A stretch of DNA of 64,000 bases from Jiangella mangrovi (GCF_014204975.1 NZ_JACHMM010000001.1:6510037-6574036), one strand, 5' to 3'; counted from the stretch's first letter, positions 43,611 to 52,836 are shown. Numbers and translations: made by a program. Notes: generated by a model not told the origin, from the sequence alone.

Positions 43611-44990
43611 GTGGCTACCTTCCTCCGCAGCCGCGCCCGCCTTGCGGGCGCGCTGGTGGCGGCAGTGGTGACGGGCGCGACGGCCATCGGCACCGCCGTT
43701 GTCGCGACCGCCGCTGAGGAGATTCCGCAGGAGTCCCTCATCGTGCAGAACCACTCCGACAAGCTCGAGATCGAGCCTCGCATCGTCGGCGGCCAGGACG
43801 CCGACGAGGGCGAGTACCCGTTCGTCGCCTACCTGACCATCGAGACCGCCGAGGGCACCTTCGCCTGCGGCGGTTCGCTGTACGCGCCGGACACCATCCT
43901 CACGGCCGCGCACTGCGTCAACGGCACCGGCCCGGCCGACAACATCACCGCGCACTTCGGCTCGGTCGACCTCGCCAGTGACGACATCGTCACGTACACG
44001 TCCGAGTACGTGTACTCCGGCAACATCTCCGGCATCCCGAACGACTGGGCGCTGGTCAAGCTGACCGAGGACGTCGCGGGCATCGACCCGGTCGACGTCG
44101 TCACCGACGACTCGCTCGACGGCGGCACCATCGTCGACGACGAAGAGGTCCCCGGCTTCACCGTCATCGGCTGGGGCGACCTCGAAGAGGGCGCCAACGC
44201 CGGCAGCCAGTTCCTCCAGGAGGTCCGGGTTCCGGCCGTCGCCGACGAGGACTGCGCCGCGGCCTACGGCGCCGACTTCACCGCCGACGCCGAGCTCTGC
44301 GGCGGCGACCTCGAGAACGGTGGCGTCGACTCTTGCCAGGGCGACTCCGGTGGCCCGCTGCTCGCCCAGAACGAGGACGACAGCCTCATCCAGGTCGGTG
44401 TCGTGTCGTGGGGCAACGGCTGCGCGCAGGCCGGCTTCCCGGGCATCTACACCCAGCTGAGCAACTTCGCCGGCAAGATCGCCGACGTCTCGAACGGCGA
44501 CAACACGCCGGCCGAGGTCGCCGACGTCACCATCGAGACCACGGCCGGCACGCCGGTCGAGATCACGCTCACGGCTGACGACGCCGACGGCGACGACGTC
44601 TCGTTCAAGGTGAGCGAGCCCGGCTCGGGCACGCTGACCACCGACGACGAGACCCTCGCCACGCTGGTCTACACCCCGGCCGAGGGCTTCACCGGCGAGG
44701 ACAGCTTCCTCTACCTCGCCAACGACGGCAGCACCGACGGCATCCCCGCCACCGTGACCATCACGGTCAAGGACGCCCCGGAGCCGACGCCGACGCCGAC
44801 CGACACGCCCACCGAGGACCCGGGCGATGACGACGGCGACGACAACGGCGAGGGTGGCGACGGCGAGGAGCTGCCCGACACCGGTTCGAGCAGCACCACC
44901 ACCATGGTCGGCCTGGCTCTGCTGCTGGCCGCCGGTGGCGCCGGCGTGGCCTTCGCCGCCCGGCGGCGCGCGGCCGGCTCGAACGTCTGA
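43611..44990 (+). CDS. Trypsin-like serine protease with LPXTG anchor (copy 1)
   Basis: A 459-aa cell-wall-anchored S1 protease. Signal peptide (1-~35), short propeptide ending EIEPR, activation site Arg57-Ile58 (IVGG), triad His101 (TAAHC), Asp145 (NDWALV), Ser246 (GDSGGP). Asp240 sits at the bottom of S1, giving trypsin (Arg/Lys) specificity. A beta-sandwich, cadherin/Big-like domain (about 285-390) follows, then a Pro/Thr and Asp/Gly linker. The anchor is LPDTG (421-425), a TM helix and RRR. GTG 43611 has GGAGA 6 nt upstream. It can autoactivate, since Arg57 suits its own specificity. Confidence 0.95.
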   Translation: MATFLRSRARLAGALVAAVVTGATAIGTAVVATAAEEIPQESLIVQNHSDKLEIEPRIVGGQDADEGEYPFVAYLTIETAEGTFACGGSLYAPDTILTAAHCVNGTGPADNITAHFGSVDLASDDIVTYTSEYVYSGNISGIPNDWALVKLTEDVAGIDPVDVVTDDSLDGGTIVDDEEVPGFTVIGWGDLEEGANAGSQFLQEVRVPAVADEDCAAAYGADFTADAELCGGDLENGGVDSCQGDSGGPLLAQNEDDSLIQVGVVSWGNGCAQAGFPGIYTQLSNFAGKIADVSNGDNTPAEVADVTIETTAGTPVEITLTADDADGDDVSFKVSEPGSGTLTTDDETLATLVYTPAEGFTGEDSFLYLANDGSTDGIPATVTITVKDAPEPTPTPTDTPTEDPGDDDGDDNGEGGDGEELPDTGSSSTTTMVGLALLLAAGGAGVAFAARRRAAGSNV

Positions 44991-45032
44991 GCCGATCACG
45001 TCGGTAACACCCGGCTAGACCCGTAACACCCG

Positions 45033-45073
45033 GTTCGGCGGTGGCGCATCTCTCGGATGCGCCACCGCCGAAC
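45033..45073 (+). terminator. Terminator of protease 1
   Basis: GTTCGGCGGTGGCGCATC and its exact complement, 18 bp, loop TCTCG, followed by TGCGTTT. Confidence 0.85.
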
Positions 45074-45171
45074 TGCGTTTCAGCCCCCTGCGCTGCGCCG
45101 AACCGACGGGACGGAACGCACCGTCTAATTAGTTCCCATCAATCCATGCATCGGATAGAATTTCCGCATTT

Positions 45172-45217
45172 CGAGCCCTCTTGTTCCACGGGCACACCGT
45201 GGTGACAGGAGGGCTCG
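45172..45217 (+). other. Conserved 5'-UTR hairpin of protease 2
   Basis: CGAGCCCTCTTGT (45172-45184) pairs with ACAGGAGGGCTCG (45205-45217), 13 bp with one wobble. It is homologous in position to 43527-43571; the closing and outer pairs differ but stay paired. Confidence 0.65.
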
Positions 45218-45252
45218 TCGCTGAACTGACATTCATGTGAATTGGAGACAGT

Positions 45253-46620
45253 GTGACCACCTCCCTCCGCGCGCGCGTCCGCGCTGCGGGCGCGCTGGCG
45301 GCGGCCCTGCTGACGGGTGCCACCGTCATCGGTGCCGCCGGCACCGCTGCCGCCGCCGAGGAGATTCCGCAGGAGTCCCTCATCGTCCAGAGTCAGTCCG
45401 ACAAGCTCGAGATCGAGCCCCGCATCGTCGGCGGTGCACCCGCCGACCAGGGCGAGTACCCGTATGTCACCCACCTGACCATCGAGACCCCTGAGGGCAC
45501 CTTCGCCTGCGGCGGCTCGCTGCTGCTTCAGGATCTCGTCCTCACCGCGGCGCACTGCGTCGACGGCACAGGCCCCAACACCGGCATCACGGCGCATTTC
45601 GGCTCCGTGGACCTGACGAGCGACGCCATCGTCACCTACCAGTCCGACTACGTGTGGTCCGGCAACATCTCCGGCATCCCGAACGACTGGGCGCTGGTCC
45701 GGCTGTCCGAGCCGGTGAGTCAGGAACTGGGGACCACGATCCTCGGTCCGACCGGCCTCGCCGCGGACACCTCGTTCGACGACGACGACGATCTGGTCGT
45801 CGTCGGCTGGGGCGACCTGGCCGAGGGGGCCAACGAGGGCAGCCCGGTCCTCCAGGAGGCGGTCGTCCCAGCGCTCAGCGACGAGGACTGTGCCACCGCC
45901 TACGGCGAGGACTTCACCGCCGACGCGGAGCTCTGCGCCGGCTTCCTCGATGGCGGCATCGACTCCTGCCAGGGTGACTCCGGTGGCCCGCTGATCAAGC
46001 GCACGGACAGCGGCGATGTCGTGGTCGGGATCGTGAGCTGGGGCAACGGTTGCGCCCGCGAGGGATTCCCGGGCATCTACACCCAGGTGAGCTCCTTCTC
46101 CGAGGACATCCTCGCCGTCGCATGGGGCGAGGACACACCGGCCGAGGTCGCCGACATCCAGGTCGAAACCACCCCCGGCACGCCGGTCGAGATCGCGCTC
46201 ACAGCCGAGGACGCCCAGGGCGACGACGTGTCGTTCAAGGTGAGCGAACCCGGCTCGGGCACGCTGACCACCGACGACGACACCCTGGCGACCATCACGT
46301 ACACGCCCGACGACGGCTTCACCGGCGAGGACACGTTCCTCTACCTGGCCAACGACGGCGCCACCGATGGTGTGCCCGCCACGGTGACCATCACGGTCTC
46401 GGACGCCCCGGAGCCGACGCCGACGCCGACCGACACGCCCACCGAGGACCCGGGCGATGACGACGGCGACGACAACGGCGAGGGTGGCGACGGCGAGGAG
46501 CTGCCCGACACCGGTTCGAGCAGCACCACCACCATGGTCGGCCTGGCTCTGCTGCTGGCCGCCGGTGGCGCCGGCGTGGCCTTCGCCGCCCGGCGGCGTG
46601 CGGCCGGCTCGAACGTCTGA
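45253..46620 (+). CDS. Trypsin-like serine protease with LPXTG anchor (copy 2)
   Basis: A 455-aa paralogue of the preceding protease with the same layout: signal peptide, propeptide ending EIEPR, IVGG at 58-61, His101, Asp145, Ser243, S1 Asp237, beta-sandwich domain, LPDTG (417-421), TM helix, RRR. The protease domain has diverged (for example, the loop after the Asp differs and an Asp run DDDDDL appears near 176-181). The last ~200 nt are almost base-identical to copy 1. GTG 45253 with GGAGA upstream. It has its own UTR hairpin and terminator. Confidence 0.95.
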   Translation: MTTSLRARVRAAGALAAALLTGATVIGAAGTAAAAEEIPQESLIVQSQSDKLEIEPRIVGGAPADQGEYPYVTHLTIETPEGTFACGGSLLLQDLVLTAAHCVDGTGPNTGITAHFGSVDLTSDAIVTYQSDYVWSGNISGIPNDWALVRLSEPVSQELGTTILGPTGLAADTSFDDDDDLVVVGWGDLAEGANEGSPVLQEAVVPALSDEDCATAYGEDFTADAELCAGFLDGGIDSCQGDSGGPLIKRTDSGDVVVGIVSWGNGCAREGFPGIYTQVSSFSEDILAVAWGEDTPAEVADIQVETTPGTPVEIALTAEDAQGDDVSFKVSEPGSGTLTTDDDTLATITYTPDDGFTGEDTFLYLANDGATDGVPATVTITVSDAPEPTPTPTDTPTEDPGDDDGDDNGEGGDGEELPDTGSSSTTTMVGLALLLAAGGAGVAFAARRRAAGSNV

Positions 46621-46660
46621 GCCGATTCACGTCGTAACACCCGGCTAGACCCGTAACACC

Positions 46661-46702
46661 GGTTCGGCGGTGGCGCATCTCACGGATGCGCCACCGCTGA
46701 CC
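46661..46702 (+). terminator. Terminator of protease 2
   Basis: Homologue of the 45033 terminator. GGCGGTGGCGCATC pairs with GATGCGCCACCGC..., with a slightly eroded base of the stem, followed by TGCGTTT. Confidence 0.75.
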
Positions 46703-46790
46703 TGCGTTTCAGCCCCTGAGCTGCGGGTATTGCCCATCCGAGGCGGCGTCGCCCGGCGCCGTTCCGCAGGCGTCCGGCGACGAGGGTGGG

Positions 46791-46796
46791 TAGGGT
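46791..46796 (+). promoter_or_regulatory. -10 element TAGGGT of the NAGGN operon
   Basis: TAGGGT, 8 nt, then ATG 46805; no Shine-Dalgarno. Confidence 0.4.
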
Positions 46797-46804
46797 CGAA
46801 ACAC

Positions 46805-48601
46805 ATGTGCGGTCTCACCGGAGAATTCAGGTTCGACAACCGCCCCGCCGACCTCGCCGCGGTCGGCCTGATGTGTGACGCCATGGTGTCGCGCGGACCG
46901 GACGATTCCGGCGCCTACGCGCACGGCTCGCTGGCCCTCGGCCACCGCCGACTGTCCATCATCGACCTGTCTCCACACGGCCATCAGCCGATGGTCGACG
47001 CCGAGCTCGGACTGACGGTCGTCTTCAACGGCTGCATCTACAACTACCGCGAGCTGCGCGACGAGCTGAGCGGCCACGGCTACCGGTTCTTCTCCACGTC
47101 CGACACCGAGGTCATCGCCAAGGCCTACCACCGGTGGGGCGAGGACCTCGTCGACCACCTCCTCGGCATGTTCGCGCTGGCGATCCACGAACGCGACAGC
47201 GGCCGGCTGGTGCTGGCCCGCGACCGCCTCGGCATCAAGCCGCTGTACCTCGCCGAGACGCCCGGCCGGCTGCGGTTCGCCAGCACGCTGCCCGCCCTGG
47301 TCCGCGCCGGCGACGTCGACACCTCCATCGACCCGGTCGCGCTGCACCACTACCTGACCTGGCACGCCGTCGTCCCCGCCCCGCACACCATTCTCGCGGG
47401 TGTGCGCAAGCTGCCGCCGGCCACGATCCGTGTCGTCGAGGCCGACGGCGCCAGCCGCGAGCGCGTCTACTGGGACCCGCCGTTCACCCGCGACCCGGCC
47501 AAGAGCGGCTGGTCGGCCAGCGACTGGGAGGAGGCCGTCCTCGAGTCGGTGCGCGTGGCCGTGCGCCGGCGTCTGGTCGCCGACGTCCCGGTGGGCGTGC
47601 TGCTGTCCGGCGGACTCGACTCCAGCCTCGTCGTCGGGCTGCTCGCTCAAGAGGGCCAGACCGGGCTGAACACGTTCAGCATCGGCTTCGACGCGGTCGG
47701 CGGCGAGGAGGGCGACGAGTTCAAGTACTCCGACGTCATCGCCCGCGAGTTCGGCACCGAGCACCACCGCATCCGCATCGGCGCCGACCTGCTGCCGTCG
47801 CTCGGCGACGCCATCTCCGCCATGAGCGAGCCGATGGTCAGCCACGACGCCGTCGCCTTCTACCTGCTGAGCAAGGAGGTCAGCCGGCACGTCAAGGTCG
47901 TGCAGTCCGGCCAGGGCGCCGACGAGGTGTTCGCCGGCTACCACTGGTACCCGCCGCTGGCCGGCGTAGGCCGAGCCGACGCCGTCGGCACCTACGCCAA
48001 GGCCTTCTTCGACCGCGACCACGCGGCCATGGCCGAGGTCGTCGCCCCCGCCCACCGCACGAAGGACGCCGTCAGCCTCGACTTCGTCCGCGACCATTTC
48101 ACGAAGAACGGCGCCGAGACCGGCGTCGACGCGGCACTTCGGCTGGATACTCAGATCATGCTGACCGACGACCCGGTCAAGCGGGTCGACAACATGACCA
48201 TGGCCTGGGGCCTCGAGGCTCGCGTGCCGTTCCTCGACCACGAGCTGGTCGAGCTGGCGGCGCAGTGCCCGCCGGAGCTGAAGCTCGCCCAGGAGGGCAA
48301 GGGCGTGCTCAAGGAGGCCGCCCGCCGGGTCATCCCGCACGAGGTCATCGACCGGCCCAAGGGCTACTTCCCGGTGCCGGCGCTCAAGTACCTGCAGGGG
48401 CCGTACCTCGAGCTGGTCGAGGACGCGCTGCACTCCAGCGCGGCGCGCGACCGCGGGCTGTTCCGGCCCGAGTACGTCGACCGGCTGCGCCAGGACCCCA
48501 ACGCCGACCTCACTCCCCTGCGCGGCAACCGCCTCTGGCAGCTCGGCCTGCTGGAGCTGTGGCTGCAGTCGCACCTGCCGGGCGAGGGCGTGGCCAGGTG
48601 A
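46805..48601 (+). CDS. asnO: N-acetylglutaminylglutamine amidotransferase (AsnB-like)
   Basis: A 598-aa asparagine-synthase-type enzyme. Class II glutaminase domain starts at Cys2 (MCGLTGEFRFDNRP), then MVSRGPDDSG, GHRRLSIIDLS and FNGCIYNYRELR. The synthase domain has the PP-loop LLSGGLDSSLVVGLL and GQGADEVFAGY. Followed directly by the GNAT/ATP-grasp ligase, it corresponds to the amidotransferase of NAGGN synthesis, a compatible solute made under osmotic stress. Met1 is removed to expose Cys2 in this family. Confidence 0.93.
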   Translation: MCGLTGEFRFDNRPADLAAVGLMCDAMVSRGPDDSGAYAHGSLALGHRRLSIIDLSPHGHQPMVDAELGLTVVFNGCIYNYRELRDELSGHGYRFFSTSDTEVIAKAYHRWGEDLVDHLLGMFALAIHERDSGRLVLARDRLGIKPLYLAETPGRLRFASTLPALVRAGDVDTSIDPVALHHYLTWHAVVPAPHTILAGVRKLPPATIRVVEADGASRERVYWDPPFTRDPAKSGWSASDWEEAVLESVRVAVRRRLVADVPVGVLLSGGLDSSLVVGLLAQEGQTGLNTFSIGFDAVGGEEGDEFKYSDVIAREFGTEHHRIRIGADLLPSLGDAISAMSEPMVSHDAVAFYLLSKEVSRHVKVVQSGQGADEVFAGYHWYPPLAGVGRADAVGTYAKAFFDRDHAAMAEVVAPAHRTKDAVSLDFVRDHFTKNGAETGVDAALRLDTQIMLTDDPVKRVDNMTMAWGLEARVPFLDHELVELAAQCPPELKLAQEGKGVLKEAARRVIPHEVIDRPKGYFPVPALKYLQGPYLELVEDALHSSAARDRGLFRPEYVDRLRQDPNADLTPLRGNRLWQLGLLELWLQSHLPGEGVAR

Positions 48602-50370
48602 GCGACGTCCGTCGCAACCGGGGCGGCAGCGGCCAGTCACTGTGGAGCCGGCCGTGGAAGGAGGCTCCGGAGCACCTCGTCCGGGACATGAAACGCGACG
48701 TCGTCGTCGACCTCGCCTGGGGCCGGCTGGTCTTCGCCCAGACCTTCGAGGAGCCGCGGCACGTCATCGACCTGCTCCGCGCCGAGGAGGAGGGCCGCCG
48801 CGACATCGCGATGTACGTCGCCGACCCGCACGTGCTGGTGTCGCACGCGCCCGGCGAGCTGTTCATCGATCCGTCGCTGACGTACCGGCTCGAGCTGCAC
48901 CGCTACCGGCCGCGGCGCAACCCCGTCGCCGGCGTGTTCGTGCGCAAGATGAGCGAGCTCGCCGACGCCGAGGAGATCAACCGGCTGTACGCGGGGCGCG
49001 GCATGGTCACCGGCGACACCGAGCTCATGTGGGCCAACCAGCGCACGCCGACCTTCACGTACCTGGTCGCGCAGGACGAGCGCACCGGCACGATCGTCGG
49101 CACGGTCACCGGCGTCGACCACGTGCGCGCATTCGACGACCCCGACAACGGCGCCAGCCTGTGGAGCCTCGCCGTCGACCCGCAGTGCACCATCCCCGGC
49201 GTGGGCGAGGCGCTGGTCCGGGTGCTGGCCGAGCGCTACATCGGGCGCGGCCGCGACCACCTCGACCTCTCCGTGCTGCACGACAACGACCCCGCGATCC
49301 GGCTGTACACCAAGCTCGGGTTCCAGCGGGTGCCGGTGTTCGCGGTGAAGCGGAAGAACCCGATCAACGAGCCGCTGTTCGTCGCCGGCCCGGCGGAGTC
49401 GACCGCGCTCAACCCGTACGCGAAGATCATCGCCGACGAGGCCCGGCGGCGCGGGATCCTGGTCGAGATCACCGACGCCGAGAGCGGCGAGCTGCGGCTC
49501 TCGCACGGCGGCCGGCGCATCGTCACCCGCGAGTCGCTGTCGGAGCTGACGACGGCGGTCGCGATGAGCCGGTGCGACGACAAGCAGCACACCCGGCGGA
49601 TCCTCCAGCGGGCCGGGCTGTCGGTGCCGCGCGGGGTCGCGGCGTCCTCGCCCGAGGCCGACGCCGCGTTCCTGGCCGAGGTCGGCGAGGTGGTCGTCAA
49701 GCCGGTGCGCGGCGAGCAGGGCCGCGGCATCACCGTCGGCGTGTCGTCGCCGGAGGCACTGGCCGATGCCGTCACGCTCGCCCGCACCTTCTGCCCCGAC
49801 GTGCTCATCGAGGAGTGCGTCGACGGCGACGACCTGCGGATCGTGGTCATCGGCCACGAGGTCGTGGCCGCCGCCGTCCGCCGTCCGGCCACCGTGTACG
49901 GCACCGGGCGGCACACCGTCACCGAGCTGATCGACGCGCACAGCCGCCGCCGCTCGGCCGCGACGGGCGGCGAGTCGCGCGTGCCGATGGACGAGACGAC
50001 GGTGTCGACGGTGCGGGCGGCCGGCCACGAGCTGGACGACGTGCTGCCCGACGGCGTCGCGCTGAAGGTCCGGCGCACCGCCAACCTGCACACCGGCGGC
50101 ACCATCCACGACGTGACGGCGACCCTGCACCCGGCGCTCGGCGCGGCCGCGGTGGCGGCGAGCCGGGCCATCGACATCCCGGTCACCGGGCTGGACCTGA
50201 TCGTGCCCAGCCCGGAGGAGAGCGAGTACGTGCTCATCGAGGCCAACGAGCGGCCGGGGCTGGCGAACCACGAGCCCCAGCCCACGGCTGCCCGCTTCGT
50301 CGACCTGCTATTCCCGGCCACCCGCACCACCCCGCGGGCCTGGCAGCCACCGCCGGTGCCGCAGGCCTGA
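48598..50370 (+). CDS. ngg: N-acetylglutaminylglutamine synthetase (GNAT + ATP-grasp)
   Basis: A 590-aa fusion. An N-terminal GNAT acetyltransferase (about 100-270: GTIVGTVTGVDHV, SLAVDPQCTIPGVGEALVRVLAERYI, YTKLGFQRVPVFAVKR) makes the N-acetyl group. A C-terminal ATP-grasp ligase (about 310-580: VVVKPVRGEQGRGITVGV, VLIEECVDGDDLRIVVIG, LIEANERPGLANHEPQ) makes the dipeptide bond. GTG 48598 overlaps the asnO stop (GTGA). Together with asnO it makes N-acetylglutaminylglutamine amide. Confidence 0.93.
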   Translation: MSDVRRNRGGSGQSLWSRPWKEAPEHLVRDMKRDVVVDLAWGRLVFAQTFEEPRHVIDLLRAEEEGRRDIAMYVADPHVLVSHAPGELFIDPSLTYRLELHRYRPRRNPVAGVFVRKMSELADAEEINRLYAGRGMVTGDTELMWANQRTPTFTYLVAQDERTGTIVGTVTGVDHVRAFDDPDNGASLWSLAVDPQCTIPGVGEALVRVLAERYIGRGRDHLDLSVLHDNDPAIRLYTKLGFQRVPVFAVKRKNPINEPLFVAGPAESTALNPYAKIIADEARRRGILVEITDAESGELRLSHGGRRIVTRESLSELTTAVAMSRCDDKQHTRRILQRAGLSVPRGVAASSPEADAAFLAEVGEVVVKPVRGEQGRGITVGVSSPEALADAVTLARTFCPDVLIEECVDGDDLRIVVIGHEVVAAAVRRPATVYGTGRHTVTELIDAHSRRRSAATGGESRVPMDETTVSTVRAAGHELDDVLPDGVALKVRRTANLHTGGTIHDVTATLHPALGAAAVAASRAIDIPVTGLDLIVPSPEESEYVLIEANERPGLANHEPQPTAARFVDLLFPATRTTPRAWQPPPVPQA

Positions 50371-50392
50371 GCGGCGCGCCGGCGCGCCGGCG

Positions 50393-50965
50393 CTAGCCCC
50401 GCGTGTAGTGGACGAAGACGACGCCGTCGTCGAACGTCCGGCTCGACGTCACCGTGAGGTGCGACGGCGCGAACCCGGCGGTGCCGAAGAGCGGCCGGCC
50501 GGCGCCGATGGCGACCGGATAGATCTTGATCGCCAGCTCGTCGATCTCGTCGCGCAGCGCGCCGGCGATCTCGCCGCCGCCGCAGAGCCAGATGCGCTCA
50601 CCCGGCTCGAGCTTCAGCTCGCGGACCCGCTCGACGGGGTCGCTCGCCACGACCTCGACGCCGGGCGCGACGTCGGGGGCGAGCGTCCGCGAGAACACGA
50701 AGTGCCGCAGATGCGGGAACGCGTTCGCGACCCCGTCGTCCAGGCCGGTCTGGTAGGAGCCGCGGCCCTCCAGGACGGTGTCGATGGTCCGGTTCGGCGG
50801 GTCGATGCCGAGCATGGTCCGGAAGTGCACCGGGACGGTCTCCGGATACTGCTCGGTGATCGCCTGCATGTGGTCGCCGTCGGCGGAGAAGAAGTCGACC
50901 TCACCTCGAGGGCCGGCGACGAAGCCGTCCAGGGTGGACGCGACGTAGTAGACGAGCTGGCGCAT
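50393..50965 (-). CDS. RibD-C / dihydrofolate reductase family protein
   Basis: A 190-aa member of the RibD C-terminal reductase superfamily, often annotated as dihydrofolate reductase: MRQLVYYVASTLDGFVAGPR, WLCGGGEIAGALRDEIDELAIKIYPVAIGAGRPLF. The GGG(E) nucleotide loop is present. Physiological substrate unknown; not the FolA housekeeping enzyme. CAGGAGGAACC precedes the ATG. Divergent from a TetR gene across a palindrome, so probably its target. Confidence 0.9.
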   Translation of the reverse strand: MRQLVYYVASTLDGFVAGPRGEVDFFSADGDHMQAITEQYPETVPVHFRTMLGIDPPNRTIDTVLEGRGSYQTGLDDGVANAFPHLRHFVFSRTLAPDVAPGVEVVASDPVERVRELKLEPGERIWLCGGGEIAGALRDEIDELAIKIYPVAIGAGRPLFGTAGFAPSHLTVTSSRTFDDGVVFVHYTRG

Positions 50966-50995
50966 GGTTCCTCCTGAGAACGGCCGAAGCGAACA

Positions 50996-51009
50996 ACTAC
51001 AGTTGTAGT
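50996..51009. promoter_or_regulatory. TetR operator candidate
   Basis: ACTACAGTTGTAGT, 6-bp arms with a GT centre, in the 88-nt divergent region between the reductase and TetR genes. A further half-site TGTAGT lies at 51018-51023. Confidence 0.6.
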
Positions 51010-51053
51010 ACTCTAGGTGTAGTGGATGTCAAGTCCTGGAGGAGAATCGGGCC

Positions 51054-51665
51054 ATGGTCCAGAATCCGGAACGGCGGACGGTGCTGGCCGACGCCGCCAT
51101 CGAGGTGCTCGCCCGCGACGGCGCCCGCGGACTCACGTTCCGCGCCGTCGACGGCCAGGCCGGCGTGCCCGCGGGGACGGCCTCGAACTACTTCGCCAGC
51201 CGCAACGCGCTGCTCGCGCAGGCCGCCGAGCGCATCCACGTCCGGCTCCGGCCCGACGACGCGACCGTCGCCGAGATGCTCCGCACCCGCCCGGCGCCGT
51301 CGCCCGGCGTGCTCGAGCGCGAACTGACGGCGATGTACCACCGGCTCGCCGGCCAGCAGACCGACTACCTGGCGCTGCTGGAGCTCCGGCTCGAGGCGAT
51401 CCGGCGGCCGGAGGTCCGGGCGTCGCTGACGGCGACCATGCGCGCCAACCTCGAGCGGAACATCGCTGCGCACCGCGAGTCCGGGCTGCCCGGCGACGAC
51501 GTCGACGTCGTGCTCATGTACCTGGCGCTGAGCTGGCTGATCATCGAGAACCTCACCCTGCCCGGCGTCCTGGACGGCTACGACGCCGACCGGCTGATCA
51601 CCGCGCTGACGGAGCTGGTGGCGGCTCGCGACCATCCGCGCGGGCATGTCAGGGTAGAGCCATGA
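51054..51665 (+). CDS. TetR family regulator
   Basis: A 203-aa TetR repressor. N-terminal HTH: LADAAIEVLARDGARGLTFRAVDGQAGVPAGTASNYFASRNALLAQAAERI. The C-terminal helical ligand domain is typical. GGAGGAGAATC lies before ATG 51054. The palindrome upstream suggests autoregulation and control of the divergent reductase. Its stop overlaps the start of the M42 peptidase (ATGA at 51662), so the peptidase depends on this transcript. Confidence 0.93.
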   Translation: MVQNPERRTVLADAAIEVLARDGARGLTFRAVDGQAGVPAGTASNYFASRNALLAQAAERIHVRLRPDDATVAEMLRTRPAPSPGVLERELTAMYHRLAGQQTDYLALLELRLEAIRRPEVRASLTATMRANLERNIAAHRESGLPGDDVDVVLMYLALSWLIIENLTLPGVLDGYDADRLITALTELVAARDHPRGHVRVEP

Positions 51666-52828
51666 AGAGCCTGCCGATCGACGAGGAGTACCTGCGCGAG
51701 GTCCTGATCGAGCTGCTGCGCACGCCGAGTCCGTCGGGCCGCACCGACGCCGTCATGCAGATCGTCGGCGACCGGCTCTCGGCCATGGGCGTGCGCATCC
51801 GGCTCACCCGGCGTGGCGTGCTGCGCGCGACGCTGCCCGGTGAGGGCCCCGTCGGCGGCGCGAGCCGGGCCGTGGTCGTCCACGCCGACACCATCGGCTG
51901 CATGGTGAAGCGGCTGAAGGAGAACGGCCGGCTCGAGGTGGTCCCCGTCGGCACGCACAGCGCGCGCTTCGCCGAGGGCGCCCACGTCACCGTCTTCACC
52001 GACGACCTCAGCAACCTGCACACCGGCACCGTCCTGCCGCTGATGTCCAGCGGGCACAACTTCGGCGACGCCGTCGACACCCAGGGCGTCGGCTGGCACC
52101 AGGTCGAGGTGCGGCTGGACGAGCCGGTCGAGAGCCGGCAGGACCTCATCGACCTCGGCATCTCGGTCGGCGACTTCGTGGCTCTCGACGCCGCGCCGCA
52201 GATCACCCCGAACGGCTACGTGAAGGCACGACACCTCGACGACAAGGCCGGCGTCGCGGCCTGCCTCGCCGCCGCCAAGGCCCTGATCGACGACGGCCGC
52301 AGCCGGCCGGTCACCACGCACCTGCTGGTCACCATCGGCGAAGAGGTCGGCATGGGCGCCACCCACGGCCTCGACGAGTACGTGGCCGAGCTGGTCGCCG
52401 TCGACAACGCCGTCGTCAGCGAGGGCCAGGAGTCCCGCGAGGACACCGTCAACATCGGCATGCTCGACTCCACCGGCCCGTTCGACTACCACCTGACCCG
52501 GCGGCTCATCGCGCTGTGCGAGAGCAACGACCTGCCGTTCCGCCGCGACGTGTACCGCTTCTACCGCTCCGACGCCGCGCCCGCCGTCGAGTCCGGGCTC
52601 GAGTGCCGAACCGCGCTCATCGGCTTCGGCGTCGACTCCAGCCACGGGCACGAGCGCACCCACCTCGACGGCATCCGGCGCACGGCCGAGCTGCTGACGG
52701 CGTACCTGTCCAGCCCGCTGACGTTCAGCGAGTGGGACGACCGCCCCAGCGGCTCGCTGGCGGACTTCCCCAGCCACAGCGTCCAGCCGGCCGAGCCCGA
52801 ACCGGACCGCTACCCGGGTCGGCACTGA
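51662..52828 (+). CDS. Osmoprotectant NAGGN system M42-type peptidase
   Basis: A 388-aa M42 aminopeptidase/glutamyl-type metallopeptidase. Metal-site segments: VVVHADTIG (His-x-Asp), KARHLDDKAGVAACL, VTIGEEVGMGATHGL (Glu-Glu) and VDSSHGHERTHLDGI. The segment PLMSSGHNFGDAVDTQGVGWHQVEV is the NAGGN-system subtype insert. It normally accompanies asnO and ngg, and probably degrades or processes the osmolyte dipeptide. Here it lies 1.3 kb away and overlaps a TetR gene. Confidence 0.9.
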   Translation: MKSLPIDEEYLREVLIELLRTPSPSGRTDAVMQIVGDRLSAMGVRIRLTRRGVLRATLPGEGPVGGASRAVVVHADTIGCMVKRLKENGRLEVVPVGTHSARFAEGAHVTVFTDDLSNLHTGTVLPLMSSGHNFGDAVDTQGVGWHQVEVRLDEPVESRQDLIDLGISVGDFVALDAAPQITPNGYVKARHLDDKAGVAACLAAAKALIDDGRSRPVTTHLLVTIGEEVGMGATHGLDEYVAELVAVDNAVVSEGQESREDTVNIGMLDSTGPFDYHLTRRLIALCESNDLPFRRDVYRFYRSDAAPAVESGLECRTALIGFGVDSSHGHERTHLDGIRRTAELLTAYLSSPLTFSEWDDRPSGSLADFPSHSVQPAEPEPDRYPGRH

Positions 52829-52836
52829 CCCCGTCG

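Noticed and set aside
46670..46804. N-terminal extension of the amidotransferase
   Set aside because: Class II glutaminases need Cys at position 2, which fixes the start at 46805.
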